Assembly (NCBI GenBank): GCA_964596065.1 | Contig: CAZQSM010000011.1 | Coordinates: 1-40,216, forward strand | Source: SZUA-254 sp964596065 | Lineage (GTDB): Bacteria; Bacteroidota; Ignavibacteria; UBA10030; SZUA-254 | Direction of reading: 5' to 3' | DNA: 40,216 nt | Shown: in pieces, positions 1 to 8,612 of the stretch | Layout of the letters: each line of letters opens with the position of its first letter | How positions within the stretch are numbered: position 1 is the first letter of the stretch | Program-made: the position numbers and the translations under genes | Notes under the pieces: generated by a model | Told to the model about the DNA's origin: nothing | Seen by the model: the letters and a program-made list of their open reading frames with translations, nothing else | Database searches by the model: none

Positions 1-2
1 AT

Positions 3-50
3 GCTTACTTCGGTCAGGTGATCTGCACGGCCATCGCCACGGGTAACTAA
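3..50 (+). CDS. 3' end of an upstream gene (partial, product unknown)
   Basis: The window opens inside an open frame that reads AYFGQVICTAIATGN and then stops at TAA. Of the three plus-strand frames, this one has GC-rich third codon positions like the neighbouring genes, and a strong terminator hairpin follows about 30 bases later, so it is probably the last codons of a real gene. Too little remains to name it. Its place just before a chaperone-usher pair would suit a surface subunit gene, but the tail has no pilin signature that I can recognise. Confidence 0.3.
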   Translation, partial: AYFGQVICTAIATGN

Positions 51-82
51 TCCGGGACAATAGCATCTGTTCAGTGAGTCGA

Positions 83-124
83 ATGGTGCTCTCGCTCCTC
101 GTGGGCGGGAGCACCATTTTATTA
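83..124 (+). terminator. Rho-independent terminator
   Basis: A perfect 9-bp outer stem (ATGGTGCTC at 83-91 with GAGCACCAT at 109-117) continues inward with six more pairs, including G-U pairs, around a 5-base loop. A T-rich run (TTTTATTA) follows at once. This is a classic intrinsic terminator. It separates the partial upstream gene from the chaperone gene. Confidence 0.85.
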
Positions 125-284
125 TCATGCCTCTGGATGGGGGGCAGGGAGCGCTCTCCTCATCCCCATGTGCGTCTGTAGATTTTCAGGGGAGACGCCT
201 TTCCGCCGGTTTTCGAGTACGTATTTTTTAGGATTTTTCATATATTCAGATGATGAGACCCGGTAAAATTTCACGGTATCGGAA

Positions 285-1118
285 ATGACCAGAAGTTGGC
301 GGTGTGTTTTTTTTATTGTAATTGCGGCATGCGGTTGGTTGCCGGCCAAAGCGGACCTGAACGTCTTCCCGAAATCATTCTTCGTCAACCTGCCGAACCG
401 GACGGCCTCCATGACCATCCTCAATTCGGGCGAACAACGCGAGGAGGTCTGGCTCGATTTTCGGTACGGATATCCGGTGGCCAACGACAGCGGACGGTTT
501 TACATGATCTATGGCGATTCGACGTCAACGGTGGAGCCCAACGCCGTACCCTGGCTCACGGCCTATCCGGGTCGATTCGCGTTGAACCCGGGCGAATCGC
601 AGGTGGTCAAGGTGATGGTGAAGCCACCCATCGGGCTGATTTCAGGCGAATATCTGGCGCGGGTCGTCATTTCCTCCCAACCGGTCGTATCCCCGACCTC
701 GAAATCCCTCAGCCAGCAGGTATCATCGGGAGTCAAACTCCTCACACGGCTCGATCTTCCGTTGCATGTCCGCGCGGGATCGGTGGGATCCGGGATCAAA
801 ATTCACCGCGTCTCGGCGGCTGTTGATTCCGGCTGGCTGAAGATCGGCATTGACCTCTCCCGGCTCGGCAATGCGTCGTATTGGGGCACGATGAGATTCA
901 CGGTGCGCGACAGGGATGGCAGGGTCGTCAGCACGGAGAAACACCCGGTCGCCATCTACCGGGACATGGTGTATCCGGTGAGACTGAACGTCAGGGACCT
1001 TTCCACCGGCACCTATGAGATCGAGATCGTCACAGACAACAAGCGTCCCGACATTCCGGTCCAATACCGCGTCAGGGCAGACGACGACAGGTATTTATAC
1101 CAATGCACGATCCCATGA
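285..1118 (+). CDS. PapD-like periplasmic fimbrial chaperone
   Basis: This 277-residue protein has a signal peptide (hydrophobic FFIVIAACGWLPAKA, about residues 9-23), so it should act in the periplasm. The mature start LNVFPKSFFVNLPNRTASMT, followed by strands up to about residue 130 (NPGESQVVKVMVKPPIGLISGEYLARVVI), matches the N-terminal immunoglobulin-like domain of PapD/FimC chaperones. These cap fimbrial subunits before delivery to the usher. The second half (about 150-277) is a beta-rich second domain. The usher gene begins 16 bases after the stop, so the two form a chaperone-usher pair, although no obvious pilin gene is seen here. Upstream, 125-284 holds an A+T-rich stretch (TATATT at 241-246) that may be the promoter, but no good -35 was found. 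The family call is from motif resemblance and the usher neighbour. Confidence 0.72.
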   Translation: MTRSWRCVFFIVIAACGWLPAKADLNVFPKSFFVNLPNRTASMTILNSGEQREEVWLDFRYGYPVANDSGRFYMIYGDSTSTVEPNAVPWLTAYPGRFALNPGESQVVKVMVKPPIGLISGEYLARVVISSQPVVSPTSKSLSQQVSSGVKLLTRLDLPLHVRAGSVGSGIKIHRVSAAVDSGWLKIGIDLSRLGNASYWGTMRFTVRDRDGRVVSTEKHPVAIYRDMVYPVRLNVRDLSTGTYEIEIVTDNKRPDIPVQYRVRADDDRYLYQCTIP

Positions 1119-1134
1119 CGATTCAGGACATGCG

Positions 1135-3872
1135 ATGATCCGCTCCATCGTAACCGGCATGTGTTTATTGCTCGTCGTATCGATCACGCCGATGCTGACC
1201 CCCGGCGCCTCCGCCCAGACGGCCACGCCGGCCGATACGCTGACCAGCGTGCCCGTTGACGTCAAATTGAAGGGGGGGGCGCGGAGCCAGTTCGACATCG
1301 TCACCCTCGGGGAGGGTGCCTATTTCCCCCTCCAGGCCTTGTTCCAGTTTCTGAAGATCCCCATCGCGTTCGATCCCTCATCCCGTGTCGCGGAGGGAAT
1401 CTTTCTCACACGCGATAATGCGTTCGCGATCGATGCCGGGAATCTGACCGCCAAAATGGGCGACCGCTCCATATCCCTGCGCCGCGAAGATTTCGCGCTT
1501 TCCGGCGGAGACCTGTTTCTCTCCGGGGAGATCTTCAGCCAGCTCTTCGACATCGAAATTCAGTATTACCCGCGCAAGCTCCTTGTCACGATCCAGTCAA
1601 GGCATCGACTGCCCGTGTACCTGGAACGCGATCGCGAGAAAGCGCGACTGCTCCGGAACCTCAAGCAGGAAACCATCGAACCGGACCTGGCGCTCGGGCG
1701 GCAATTCAACGCCTTCGATATCGGCAGACTCAATTACCGGTTGACCTCTTCCACCTTCCAGCGCGGGACACCCCGGCGGTCCTATTCGTTCAGGCTGGGG
1801 AATACGATCCTCGGCGGAGACATGAATACGAGGCTCTCCGGAACGGTCGGACGCGTGATCACCGGAAGGGACATCCAGAGCAACGTTCGCTACGCGTTTC
1901 TCGACAACCCGGTGTTGCGGCAGATCACCCTCGGGGACATTTTGTCGATGGGGCTACGGTTTGAAAGCCTCGCCGGCGTCGAGATCACCAATCGCCCCGC
2001 GAAGCGGCGGATCTATTTTGCGTCAGATAACCTGACGGGAAACCTTCCCGAGGGCGGGATCGCCGATCTCTATGCCAGCGATATCCTGGTCGATTACCAG
2101 CCCGCCACGACATCCGGCCAATACTCATTTCAAAATACGCTGACCTATGGTGTGGAGGACTACGAAGTCCGCACCTACGACCCCTTTGGCGTGGAACAGG
2201 TCACGCAATATCGCGTGGTCGTTCCCCCGGAGATGGTGCCTCCGGGAGAGGTCGAGTACACCGTCAGCAGCGGCTTCTCACGCCTCGGAAATCAGAAATG
2301 GTCCGGGAACAGCAACGTCAATTGGGGCATCAATTCCAGGATCACCGTCGGCGGGGGAGTCGACTATTCGGAGGTTTCAGAGAAAAATTATCATCCGAAA
2401 CTCAGCGCGACGACCAGGTTCACGGATATCCTGGTCGGAAACTTCGTCCTCGCTCCCTCCGCCTATTCCAGGTACATCCTCACGGCCGGATGGCCCTCCC
2501 AGGTCGGCATCAGTCTCCGATATTCGTGGTACGGACGGGATTCGTACTACAATAAAGCCAGGCTGCACAACGATGCCCTCGCGTCGCTCAGCGTACCCTT
2601 GTGGTCCCGGACCTTCGGACTGAACCTGGTCGGCACGCGGACGGAGCTCGAAGGGGGGAAACGGCATTCACTCCAGGCCTCCGCGGGGGGGATGTTCGGG
2701 CTGTTCAGTTCGAGGATCCTCCACAGCNNNNNNNNNNNNNNNNNNNNNNNNNNNNNNNNNNNNNNNNNNNNNNNNNNNNNNNNNNNNNNNNNNNNNNNNN
2801 NNNNNNNNNNNNNNNNNNNNNNNNNNNCCAGGCCTCCGCGGGGGGGATGTTCGGGCTGTTCAGTTCGAGGATCCTCCACAGCCGGTCCTGGGAACCCAGC
2901 TCGCGGACCTCATCCCTTCAAACGGCGACCACGAGCGCTTTTCTCAGTTTCAGGGCGTCCGGCGGATTCATCTTCCGTGGCATCACACGGTACCATCACG
3001 ATAACGGGGGGTTCAGGAGCGCGAGGTTCGAGTTCAGCAAGAGGATCGCCCGGAGATTCTGGATGCAGATTTATTACGATCGGAATTTTAAATTCAACAA
3101 CACATTCGCGGGCATCCAGTTCATCCTCGATTTTCCATTCACGGCTGTCCGCTCCCAGGTCAACTTCGCGGGAGACGGGACGCTCTCATCCTCGCAATCG
3201 CTGTACGGTTCCGTCGCGTATTCCATGGCGACCGGCGACGTATTTTTTGACAATATTTCGAGCTACAATAACTCCGGCGCGATCATCGTGCAGCCCTTCG
3301 TTGACGCCAACGCCAACGATATTCACGATCCGGGGGAGGAATACATCTCCAGGGGCAGTATCAAGAGCTCGACCGCGTTTTCCAGGCGGACGATACGGTA
3401 CAAAGACGGCGGTTTTTTAATCGAACGTACGACCCCGTTCGAGGAATATTTCTTCACGATCGATCCCCAGAATCTGGACAACCCGTTGTGGGTTCCAAAA
3501 TACAGTACCGTGTCGGTGATCTCCGAGCCGAACAACATCCGCCTGGTTGACATCCCGCTGGTGGCAGGCGGAGTCGTGCGGGGAAGGGTCACCGCCTTCG
3601 TCGCCGGGAGGGAGACCGGGCTTCAAAATCTGACCATACGGATCTCTCCGGAGTCCGGGCCCAGGGCCGGCTTCCCGATTCAACAAACGACCTATTCCAC
3701 GGGTGAGTTCGAGATTTTGGGTCTGCTGCCGGGGCGTTACGTACTATCGGTCGATCAGAGGGAACTATCAGAGCTCGGATATGGAAGCACTCTGGTATCC
3801 AAGGTCGTTGAAATCAAGGCTTCACCCGAGGGCGATGAGATAAACGATATCGTGTTTCGGATCGGGGAATGA
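1135..3872 (+). CDS. PapC/FimD-like outer membrane usher, interrupted by an assembly gap
   Basis: Translation starts at the ATG at 1135, with AGGA just upstream and a signal peptide ending near GASAQ. As given, the frame is split by 100 Ns at 2728-2827. The 55 bases before the gap are repeated exactly after it; removing one copy and the Ns (155 bp) restores a single frame of about 860 residues, the usual usher size. Features seen: an N-terminal domain (about 30-170) with AYFPLQALFQFL; then a long beta-barrel-like region. The segment LGDILSMGLRFESLAGVEIT followed by LPEGGIADLYASDILVDY resembles the usher barrel and plug region. The C-terminus (about 770-860) looks like a carboxypeptidase-regulatory-like beta-sandwich (GGVVRGRVTAF). 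Ushers are outer membrane pores that assemble and export chaperone-bound subunits. The call rests on motif resemblance and the upstream chaperone. Confidence 0.7.
2673..2882 (+). repeat. Exact 55-bp direct repeat flanking the gap (probable unmerged contig overlap)
   Basis: Bases 2673-2727 and 2828-2882 are identical, both running from CCAGGCCTCCGC to CCTCCACAGC. They abut the Ns on both sides. The offset of 155 bp is not a multiple of three, so keeping both copies shifts the usher frame, while merging them restores it. This is how two contig ends that overlap but were not joined would look. Confidence 0.9.
2728..2827. other. Assembly gap (100 Ns)
   Basis: Exactly 100 unknown bases, a standard scaffolding placeholder. 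It lies inside the usher gene between two identical 55-bp sequences, so the real missing length is probably zero. Confidence 0.98.
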
Positions 3873-3937
3873 CCGTGTTCTCCGCATCCCGGGACCGGGT
3901 TTCACCGGAATCCAGGGTTCAACTATCAGGGGGTAAC

Positions 3938-6244
3938 ATGAAAAACGAACGAGTGCATCGAGATGCCGGGGCACGAGGTCGCCTCGAGTGGCTCCGGCCC
4001 ATCGCCACAGCAGCGGTGCTGCTCCTGATGTTTTCCACTCCGGCGTTCGCCCAGGAAGACGGGGGTGACGAGGAACTCCCGGCGGAGGACGAGGAAGTGC
4101 TGGTGGAGGAGGAGTTCGACTTCGACTTTGATCGGGAGACGGCCCTCGCCGATTATACCGACGAAATATTTTTCGACACGACGAACCCCTCCTGGCAGTG
4201 GCTCAACCCATCGCCAACCGGAAATCACCTGTTCAGTGTCGATGCCCTTCACGCGGATTCGATGATGGCCGTGGGATCGATCGGAACCTTTCTGCGGACC
4301 CGGAGCGCGGGAATGACCTGGAACGCCGAACACCTGACGGGCGGCGTATCGGGGGTGTTATCCTCGATCGACATGGTGACTCCCGACATCGCGTATGCCG
4401 TGGGGACCCGGGGGGCTGTCGTCAAGACCACCGATGGCGGCATCAGCTGGACACCCCAGAATGCTTTCACTTCCTATCAGCTTCAGGGGGTGTATTTCCG
4501 CAATCCCGCCAGGGGGTGGATCGTCGGGCAGTTCGGCACCCTGCGATCAACGGTCAACGGCGGAGCGTCGTGGCAGGCCCACCTGCTCCCGTCCGTCCGG
4601 GGCCTGAGGGATATCACGTTCGCAACCACAACCCGGGGCTGGATCGTCGGCGACAGCGGAACGATCTACACGACGACGAATGACGGGGTTTCCTGGACGA
4701 CCCAGTCGAGCGGAACGACCCGACACCTGAATTCCGTCTGGTTCATCGATTCCCTGCTCGGGTTCAGTGTCGGGGATCGGGGAACGGTGATCGGAACGTC
4801 GAATGGCGGGACGACCTGGTTGACCTTTCCGCCGCTCTCGAGCGGAAACCTGTACGACATTCAGTTTGTGTCCCCGTCGGTCGGCTTCATCGTCGGCGAG
4901 TCCGGAAAAATATTCAAGACGACGAACACCGGCGGTACCTGGACCCAGCAGTTATCGGGAAGCACGCGGACGTTTACCTCGGTCAGGTTTGTCAGTGTCA
5001 CGACGGGTTGGGCCGTCGGGGCGTTCGGCCAGGTCTACCGCACGACGGACGGCGGCGCGACGTGGGAGATGAAGTCGCGGGAGACCTTGGTCTCCGCGAC
5101 CTATTCCGGCGTTGATTTCCCGGATCCATTGAACGGCTGGGTCGTCGGCTCGCGGGGCGTCATTCTCCACACGACCGACGGGGGAAAGAACTGGCTTCCC
5201 CAGAATTCCGGCGTATCCGCGTGGCTTCAGGATGTTCATTTCGCGACTCCCAGCCTCGGCATGATCGTCGGTAAAAGGGGCGTGCTCCTCCGGACAACGA
5301 ACGCGGGCGCGACGTGGCTGAAAATACCGGTGGGAGGTCTGACGGCCCTCAATTCGGTTGATTTCGTAAACCAGGATACGGCCTACATCGCGGGTACGCG
5401 GGGAAGAATTTACAAGTCCACCGACGGGGGATTGACGTGGATCCGACTGCTCACGCAGACATCGAAAACATTTTTCGAGATCGATTTCACCTCCACGACC
5501 ACGGGATGGGCGGTTGGTTCCGGGAAGCGGGTCATATCGACCACCGACGGCGGTTCCTCCTGGATAGTCCAAACGACACCGGCGTTCAGCGGCGCCATCC
5601 GGAGCGTTGATTTCGCGACGAGTACCCACGGCTGGCTCTCGGGGGACCGGGGGAGAATATTCAAGAGCACGAACGGGGGAGTGCTCTGGTTTTCGCAGAA
5701 CACCGGGGTGCTCTCGTCCATCCGGAAGGTTCGTGCGGTCGACACCAGTACCGTCTGGGCGCTGGGTACCGTCGGTCTCCTGCTGAAAAGCACGAACGGC
5801 GGCACGACCTGGGTGCCGCAGATATCGGCCACGAACCGCGCGCTGCAGTGCATGGACGTGCTGGACGAGGAGAACGCCTGGGTCGCAGGATCCCTCGGCG
5901 CGATCCTGAAGAACACCGCCCCGGGCGAGTTCTCGATCCAACCGGGTGCATCCGGTGATGTCCCGCCGGAGGGAGGAAATTATCCAAATCCGTTCAACCC
6001 GACGACCACGATCAGGATAACCCTTCCGGGAGCCACGTTCGTTTCGGTTACGGTGTTCGATGTCCTGGGAAGGAACGTCGCGACCCTCCTCGACAATGAA
6101 CCCCTCGATGCCGGTTTGCACGAGGTGGTGTTCGATACGAGGGACGTGCGGGGGCGAGACCTCTCATCCGGCGTGTATCTCTACCGGATTTCCACCCGCG
6201 ACGGCGTCATCGACGAGATGAAAAAGATGATCCTGATGAAGTAA
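3938..6244 (+). CDS. Secreted double beta-propeller protein (14 YCF48/BNR repeats) with T9SS sorting domain
   Basis: The ATG at 3938 was chosen because a strong AGGGGG site lies just upstream; the frame is open further back but without a better start. The 768-residue product has a long signal peptide ending near AFAQ (residue 39), then a strikingly acidic linker (about 40-67, mostly E and D). Fourteen repeats of about 41-43 residues follow (about 78-665), each of the form GWxVGxxGxIxxTTDGGxTW. This is the YCF48/BNR propeller repeat, and 14 fits two seven-bladed propellers. The C-terminus (from about 681, NYPNPFNP, to the end) is a T9SS type A sorting domain, so the protein should cross the outer membrane and be surface-attached or released. 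The next gene, 20 bases on, is a paralogue with the same layout. Binding partner unknown. Confidence 0.88.
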   Translation: MKNERVHRDAGARGRLEWLRPIATAAVLLLMFSTPAFAQEDGGDEELPAEDEEVLVEEEFDFDFDRETALADYTDEIFFDTTNPSWQWLNPSPTGNHLFSVDALHADSMMAVGSIGTFLRTRSAGMTWNAEHLTGGVSGVLSSIDMVTPDIAYAVGTRGAVVKTTDGGISWTPQNAFTSYQLQGVYFRNPARGWIVGQFGTLRSTVNGGASWQAHLLPSVRGLRDITFATTTRGWIVGDSGTIYTTTNDGVSWTTQSSGTTRHLNSVWFIDSLLGFSVGDRGTVIGTSNGGTTWLTFPPLSSGNLYDIQFVSPSVGFIVGESGKIFKTTNTGGTWTQQLSGSTRTFTSVRFVSVTTGWAVGAFGQVYRTTDGGATWEMKSRETLVSATYSGVDFPDPLNGWVVGSRGVILHTTDGGKNWLPQNSGVSAWLQDVHFATPSLGMIVGKRGVLLRTTNAGATWLKIPVGGLTALNSVDFVNQDTAYIAGTRGRIYKSTDGGLTWIRLLTQTSKTFFEIDFTSTTTGWAVGSGKRVISTTDGGSSWIVQTTPAFSGAIRSVDFATSTHGWLSGDRGRIFKSTNGGVLWFSQNTGVLSSIRKVRAVDTSTVWALGTVGLLLKSTNGGTTWVPQISATNRALQCMDVLDEENAWVAGSLGAILKNTAPGEFSIQPGASGDVPPEGGNYPNPFNPTTTIRITLPGATFVSVTVFDVLGRNVATLLDNEPLDAGLHEVVFDTRDVRGRDLSSGVYLYRISTRDGVIDEMKKMILMK

Positions 6245-6264
6245 CCGGACAAAACGGACACGAG

Positions 6265-8439
6265 ATGAAAACGATACGATCAGCGTTTCTTGCTTGTGTT
6301 TTTCATCTGGCATTATGTTCGTTCGCGGTCGGACAGTCGAATGATTGGAACTGGCAGAACCCCCTTCCACAGGGCAATAACCTCGAGGCCGCCCAGGCGC
6401 TTGATCTCAACACGGTGCTCATCACCGGGGCAGCCTCGACCTTTGTCAAATCCACCGATGGAGGCGTGACCTGGTCCGTCTCGAGGATCTCCGCCGACCC
6501 GATCGTCTTTTCAGGGATTCGCTTCACCTCTCCCCTGAATGGATGGGTGGTCGGCGCTGGTGCGTCGATCTTCGTGACGACCGACGGGGGCGCAACCTGG
6601 AACCGGCGGTATTCCCCGGTGACCTCCGGGAGATTTGAGGCGACCACGTCGGCCGGCGCTGACGCCGGATTTATCGTCGGCGAACGGGGGACGATATTGC
6701 ACTCCACCAATGCCGGCGGAATATGGCAGCTCTCGAACTCGGGCACGCTCTACACGCTCCGTGACATCGCCTTTCCAACCGCGACGACGGGCTACATCGT
6801 CGGGGACGGCGGCGTGATCCTGAAAACAACCAACGGGGGGGGGCTCTGGTTCTCCACGCCCGACACCGTGCCACGGGGGAATTTTCACGCGGTCAGTTTT
6901 CCGACGCGGGATACCGGGTGGGTCGCCGGGACGGACGGGGTCGTGCTGTACACAAGCGACGGGGGCAGAAGCTGGTCTCCGCAGCTCACCAGGATCCACG
7001 AAACAATCGAGGAGGTCCACTTCACCAGCTCGGCCTCCGGGTATGCCCTCTCCGGAAATTATTATCTCTCCACGACCAATGGCGGGCTCACGTGGACTGC
7101 GCAGCTCACCAGCCCCGGTGAAAGGTTCAATGCCCTCGCTTTTTCCGGCTTGGCCAAAGGGTATAAAGTCGGTGACAATGGCGAAATCGAGATCACCCAG
7201 AACAGGGGTGCATTATGGGTGAGTGTCGCCGACAACACGACCCAGGAGCTGAACGGCACCTTCTTCATTGACCGGAATACCGGGTGGGTTGTGGGTGGCG
7301 GCGGGACGGTTCTCTGGACGCGGGACGGCGGCAGCCGCTGGAATCGGAGCGCAACCCCCACGAACAATACCCTCCGGTCGGTTTTTTTCACCTCGCCGAC
7401 GGCCGGATGGGCGGTCGGGGACCTCGGTGAAGTCCTCCGGACCACGGATGGATTCACCTGGACAAGGCTATCGCTGGGTCCGACCGGGTTTCTGTATTCC
7501 GTTTTCTTCATCGACGCATCGACCGGATGGATCGTCGGGGAGGACGGTACGGTTCTGATGACGGCAGATGCCGGGGTCTCCTGGGCTGATAATGAACCTG
7601 GGGATTCCGCATATTCCTATTCAAGCCTGTTCTTCGTGGACGATTCCACCGGATGGCTTCTCGGGAATCATGGCGCATCCAACGAACTGACAACGATTTT
7701 CAAGTCGACCAACCGCGGTGCGTCGTGGGACTCCGTGTCGTTCGACGACCGAACGCTCCTGGCGGTACAGTTCTACGACCGGGACACGGGTTGGGCCGTC
7801 GGGAAGAATCACAGGGTTTTGAAAACGACAAACGGGGGCATGGACTGGAAAGCTCAAAAAACCTCCACGCCGTTGTCCGTCTCATTTCAAACGGTGACGT
7901 TCACGGACGCCAGCAATGGATGGATCGCGGGAGGATCCGGGACCCTCCTTCGTACCATCGACGGGGGGAGCAACTGGTTCGAGCTTCAATCGAGAACTGA
8001 TCGTTTTTTTTACTCCATCGCCTTCCCGGATTCTCTCTCCGGTTGGGTGGTGGGAACCGGGGGCATCATTTTACATACCACCAACGGCGGGGGAGATCCG
8101 CCGATTTCCCCCCCGCCTCCGCCGAATGGAACCCGGTATAACCGTGTGAGTCAGAATCAGCCCAACCCGTTTCTTCCCGCCCGGGACGTGGAAACCAGCA
8201 TTCCATTCAAGCTGACCATGGCCTCCCCGGTGACAATCCAGATTTTCGACGACCTCGGTCGGATGATCAGGGAATGGGTCGCGGGGACATTCCCGTCCGG
8301 ATCGTATACCGGACAGAATGGGGCGCCCCGATGGGATGGCAGGGACAACCAGGGACGCCCCATGCCGAGCGGCGTATATTTCTACCGGGTCGTCACCGAC
8401 GAATATATCGAGACGCAGAACCTCGTCCTCCTGCGGTAG
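6265..8439 (+). CDS. Secreted double beta-propeller protein (14 YCF48/BNR repeats), paralogue of the preceding gene
   Basis: This 724-residue protein has a signal peptide ending near SFAVGQ (residue 24), then 14 YCF48/BNR repeats (about 40-610), such as GWVAGTDGVVLYTSDGGRSW. After a proline-rich linker (PPISPPPPPNG) comes a C-terminal sorting domain (about 628-724). Its leading motif is the slightly unusual NQPNPFLP, and it ends in GVYFYRV...NLVLLR. It starts 20 bases after its paralogue and lacks the acidic linker seen there. The repeat number is the same in both, which suggests duplication of the whole gene rather than of single blades. No clear Shine-Dalgarno site is seen, so it may be translated from the same message as its neighbour. 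Its ligand or role cannot be told from the sequence. Confidence 0.86.
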   Translation: MKTIRSAFLACVFHLALCSFAVGQSNDWNWQNPLPQGNNLEAAQALDLNTVLITGAASTFVKSTDGGVTWSVSRISADPIVFSGIRFTSPLNGWVVGAGASIFVTTDGGATWNRRYSPVTSGRFEATTSAGADAGFIVGERGTILHSTNAGGIWQLSNSGTLYTLRDIAFPTATTGYIVGDGGVILKTTNGGGLWFSTPDTVPRGNFHAVSFPTRDTGWVAGTDGVVLYTSDGGRSWSPQLTRIHETIEEVHFTSSASGYALSGNYYLSTTNGGLTWTAQLTSPGERFNALAFSGLAKGYKVGDNGEIEITQNRGALWVSVADNTTQELNGTFFIDRNTGWVVGGGGTVLWTRDGGSRWNRSATPTNNTLRSVFFTSPTAGWAVGDLGEVLRTTDGFTWTRLSLGPTGFLYSVFFIDASTGWIVGEDGTVLMTADAGVSWADNEPGDSAYSYSSLFFVDDSTGWLLGNHGASNELTTIFKSTNRGASWDSVSFDDRTLLAVQFYDRDTGWAVGKNHRVLKTTNGGMDWKAQKTSTPLSVSFQTVTFTDASNGWIAGGSGTLLRTIDGGSNWFELQSRTDRFFYSIAFPDSLSGWVVGTGGIILHTTNGGGDPPISPPPPPNGTRYNRVSQNQPNPFLPARDVETSIPFKLTMASPVTIQIFDDLGRMIREWVAGTFPSGSYTGQNGAPRWDGRDNQGRPMPSGVYFYRVVTDEYIETQNLVLLR

Positions 8440-8494
8440 GGGAAACCCCCATTACACTCACCGTTTTCTCACGAAGTTCTAATTCAACCCCCCT

Positions 8495-8518
8495 TGACCG
8501 GTTGACGCGAACCGGTTA
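8495..8518 (+). terminator. Inverted repeat, possible terminator
   Basis: ACCGGTT at 8497-8503 pairs with AACCGGT at 8510-8516 around a 6-base loop, with two further possible pairs outside. The T-run after it is weak (TACCTTT). It sits in the 173-bp gap between the propeller pair and the lamin-tail gene. An A+T-rich stretch (TAAATAATTAATTT, 8527-8540) follows and may hold that gene's promoter. Confidence 0.4.
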
Positions 8519-8612
8519 CCTTTCCGTAAATAATTAATTTCGGTTCGTCCCTTCCGCCCGGCGGTCCTCCCGCGGACCTCATTGCAACGTCGTCATTTTC
8601 GGGAGGCCCCCC

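Noticed and set aside
2673..2882. A genuine internal duplication in the usher gene
   Set aside because: The copies are exactly identical, abut a 100-N placeholder and break the frame; contig overlap is the simpler explanation.
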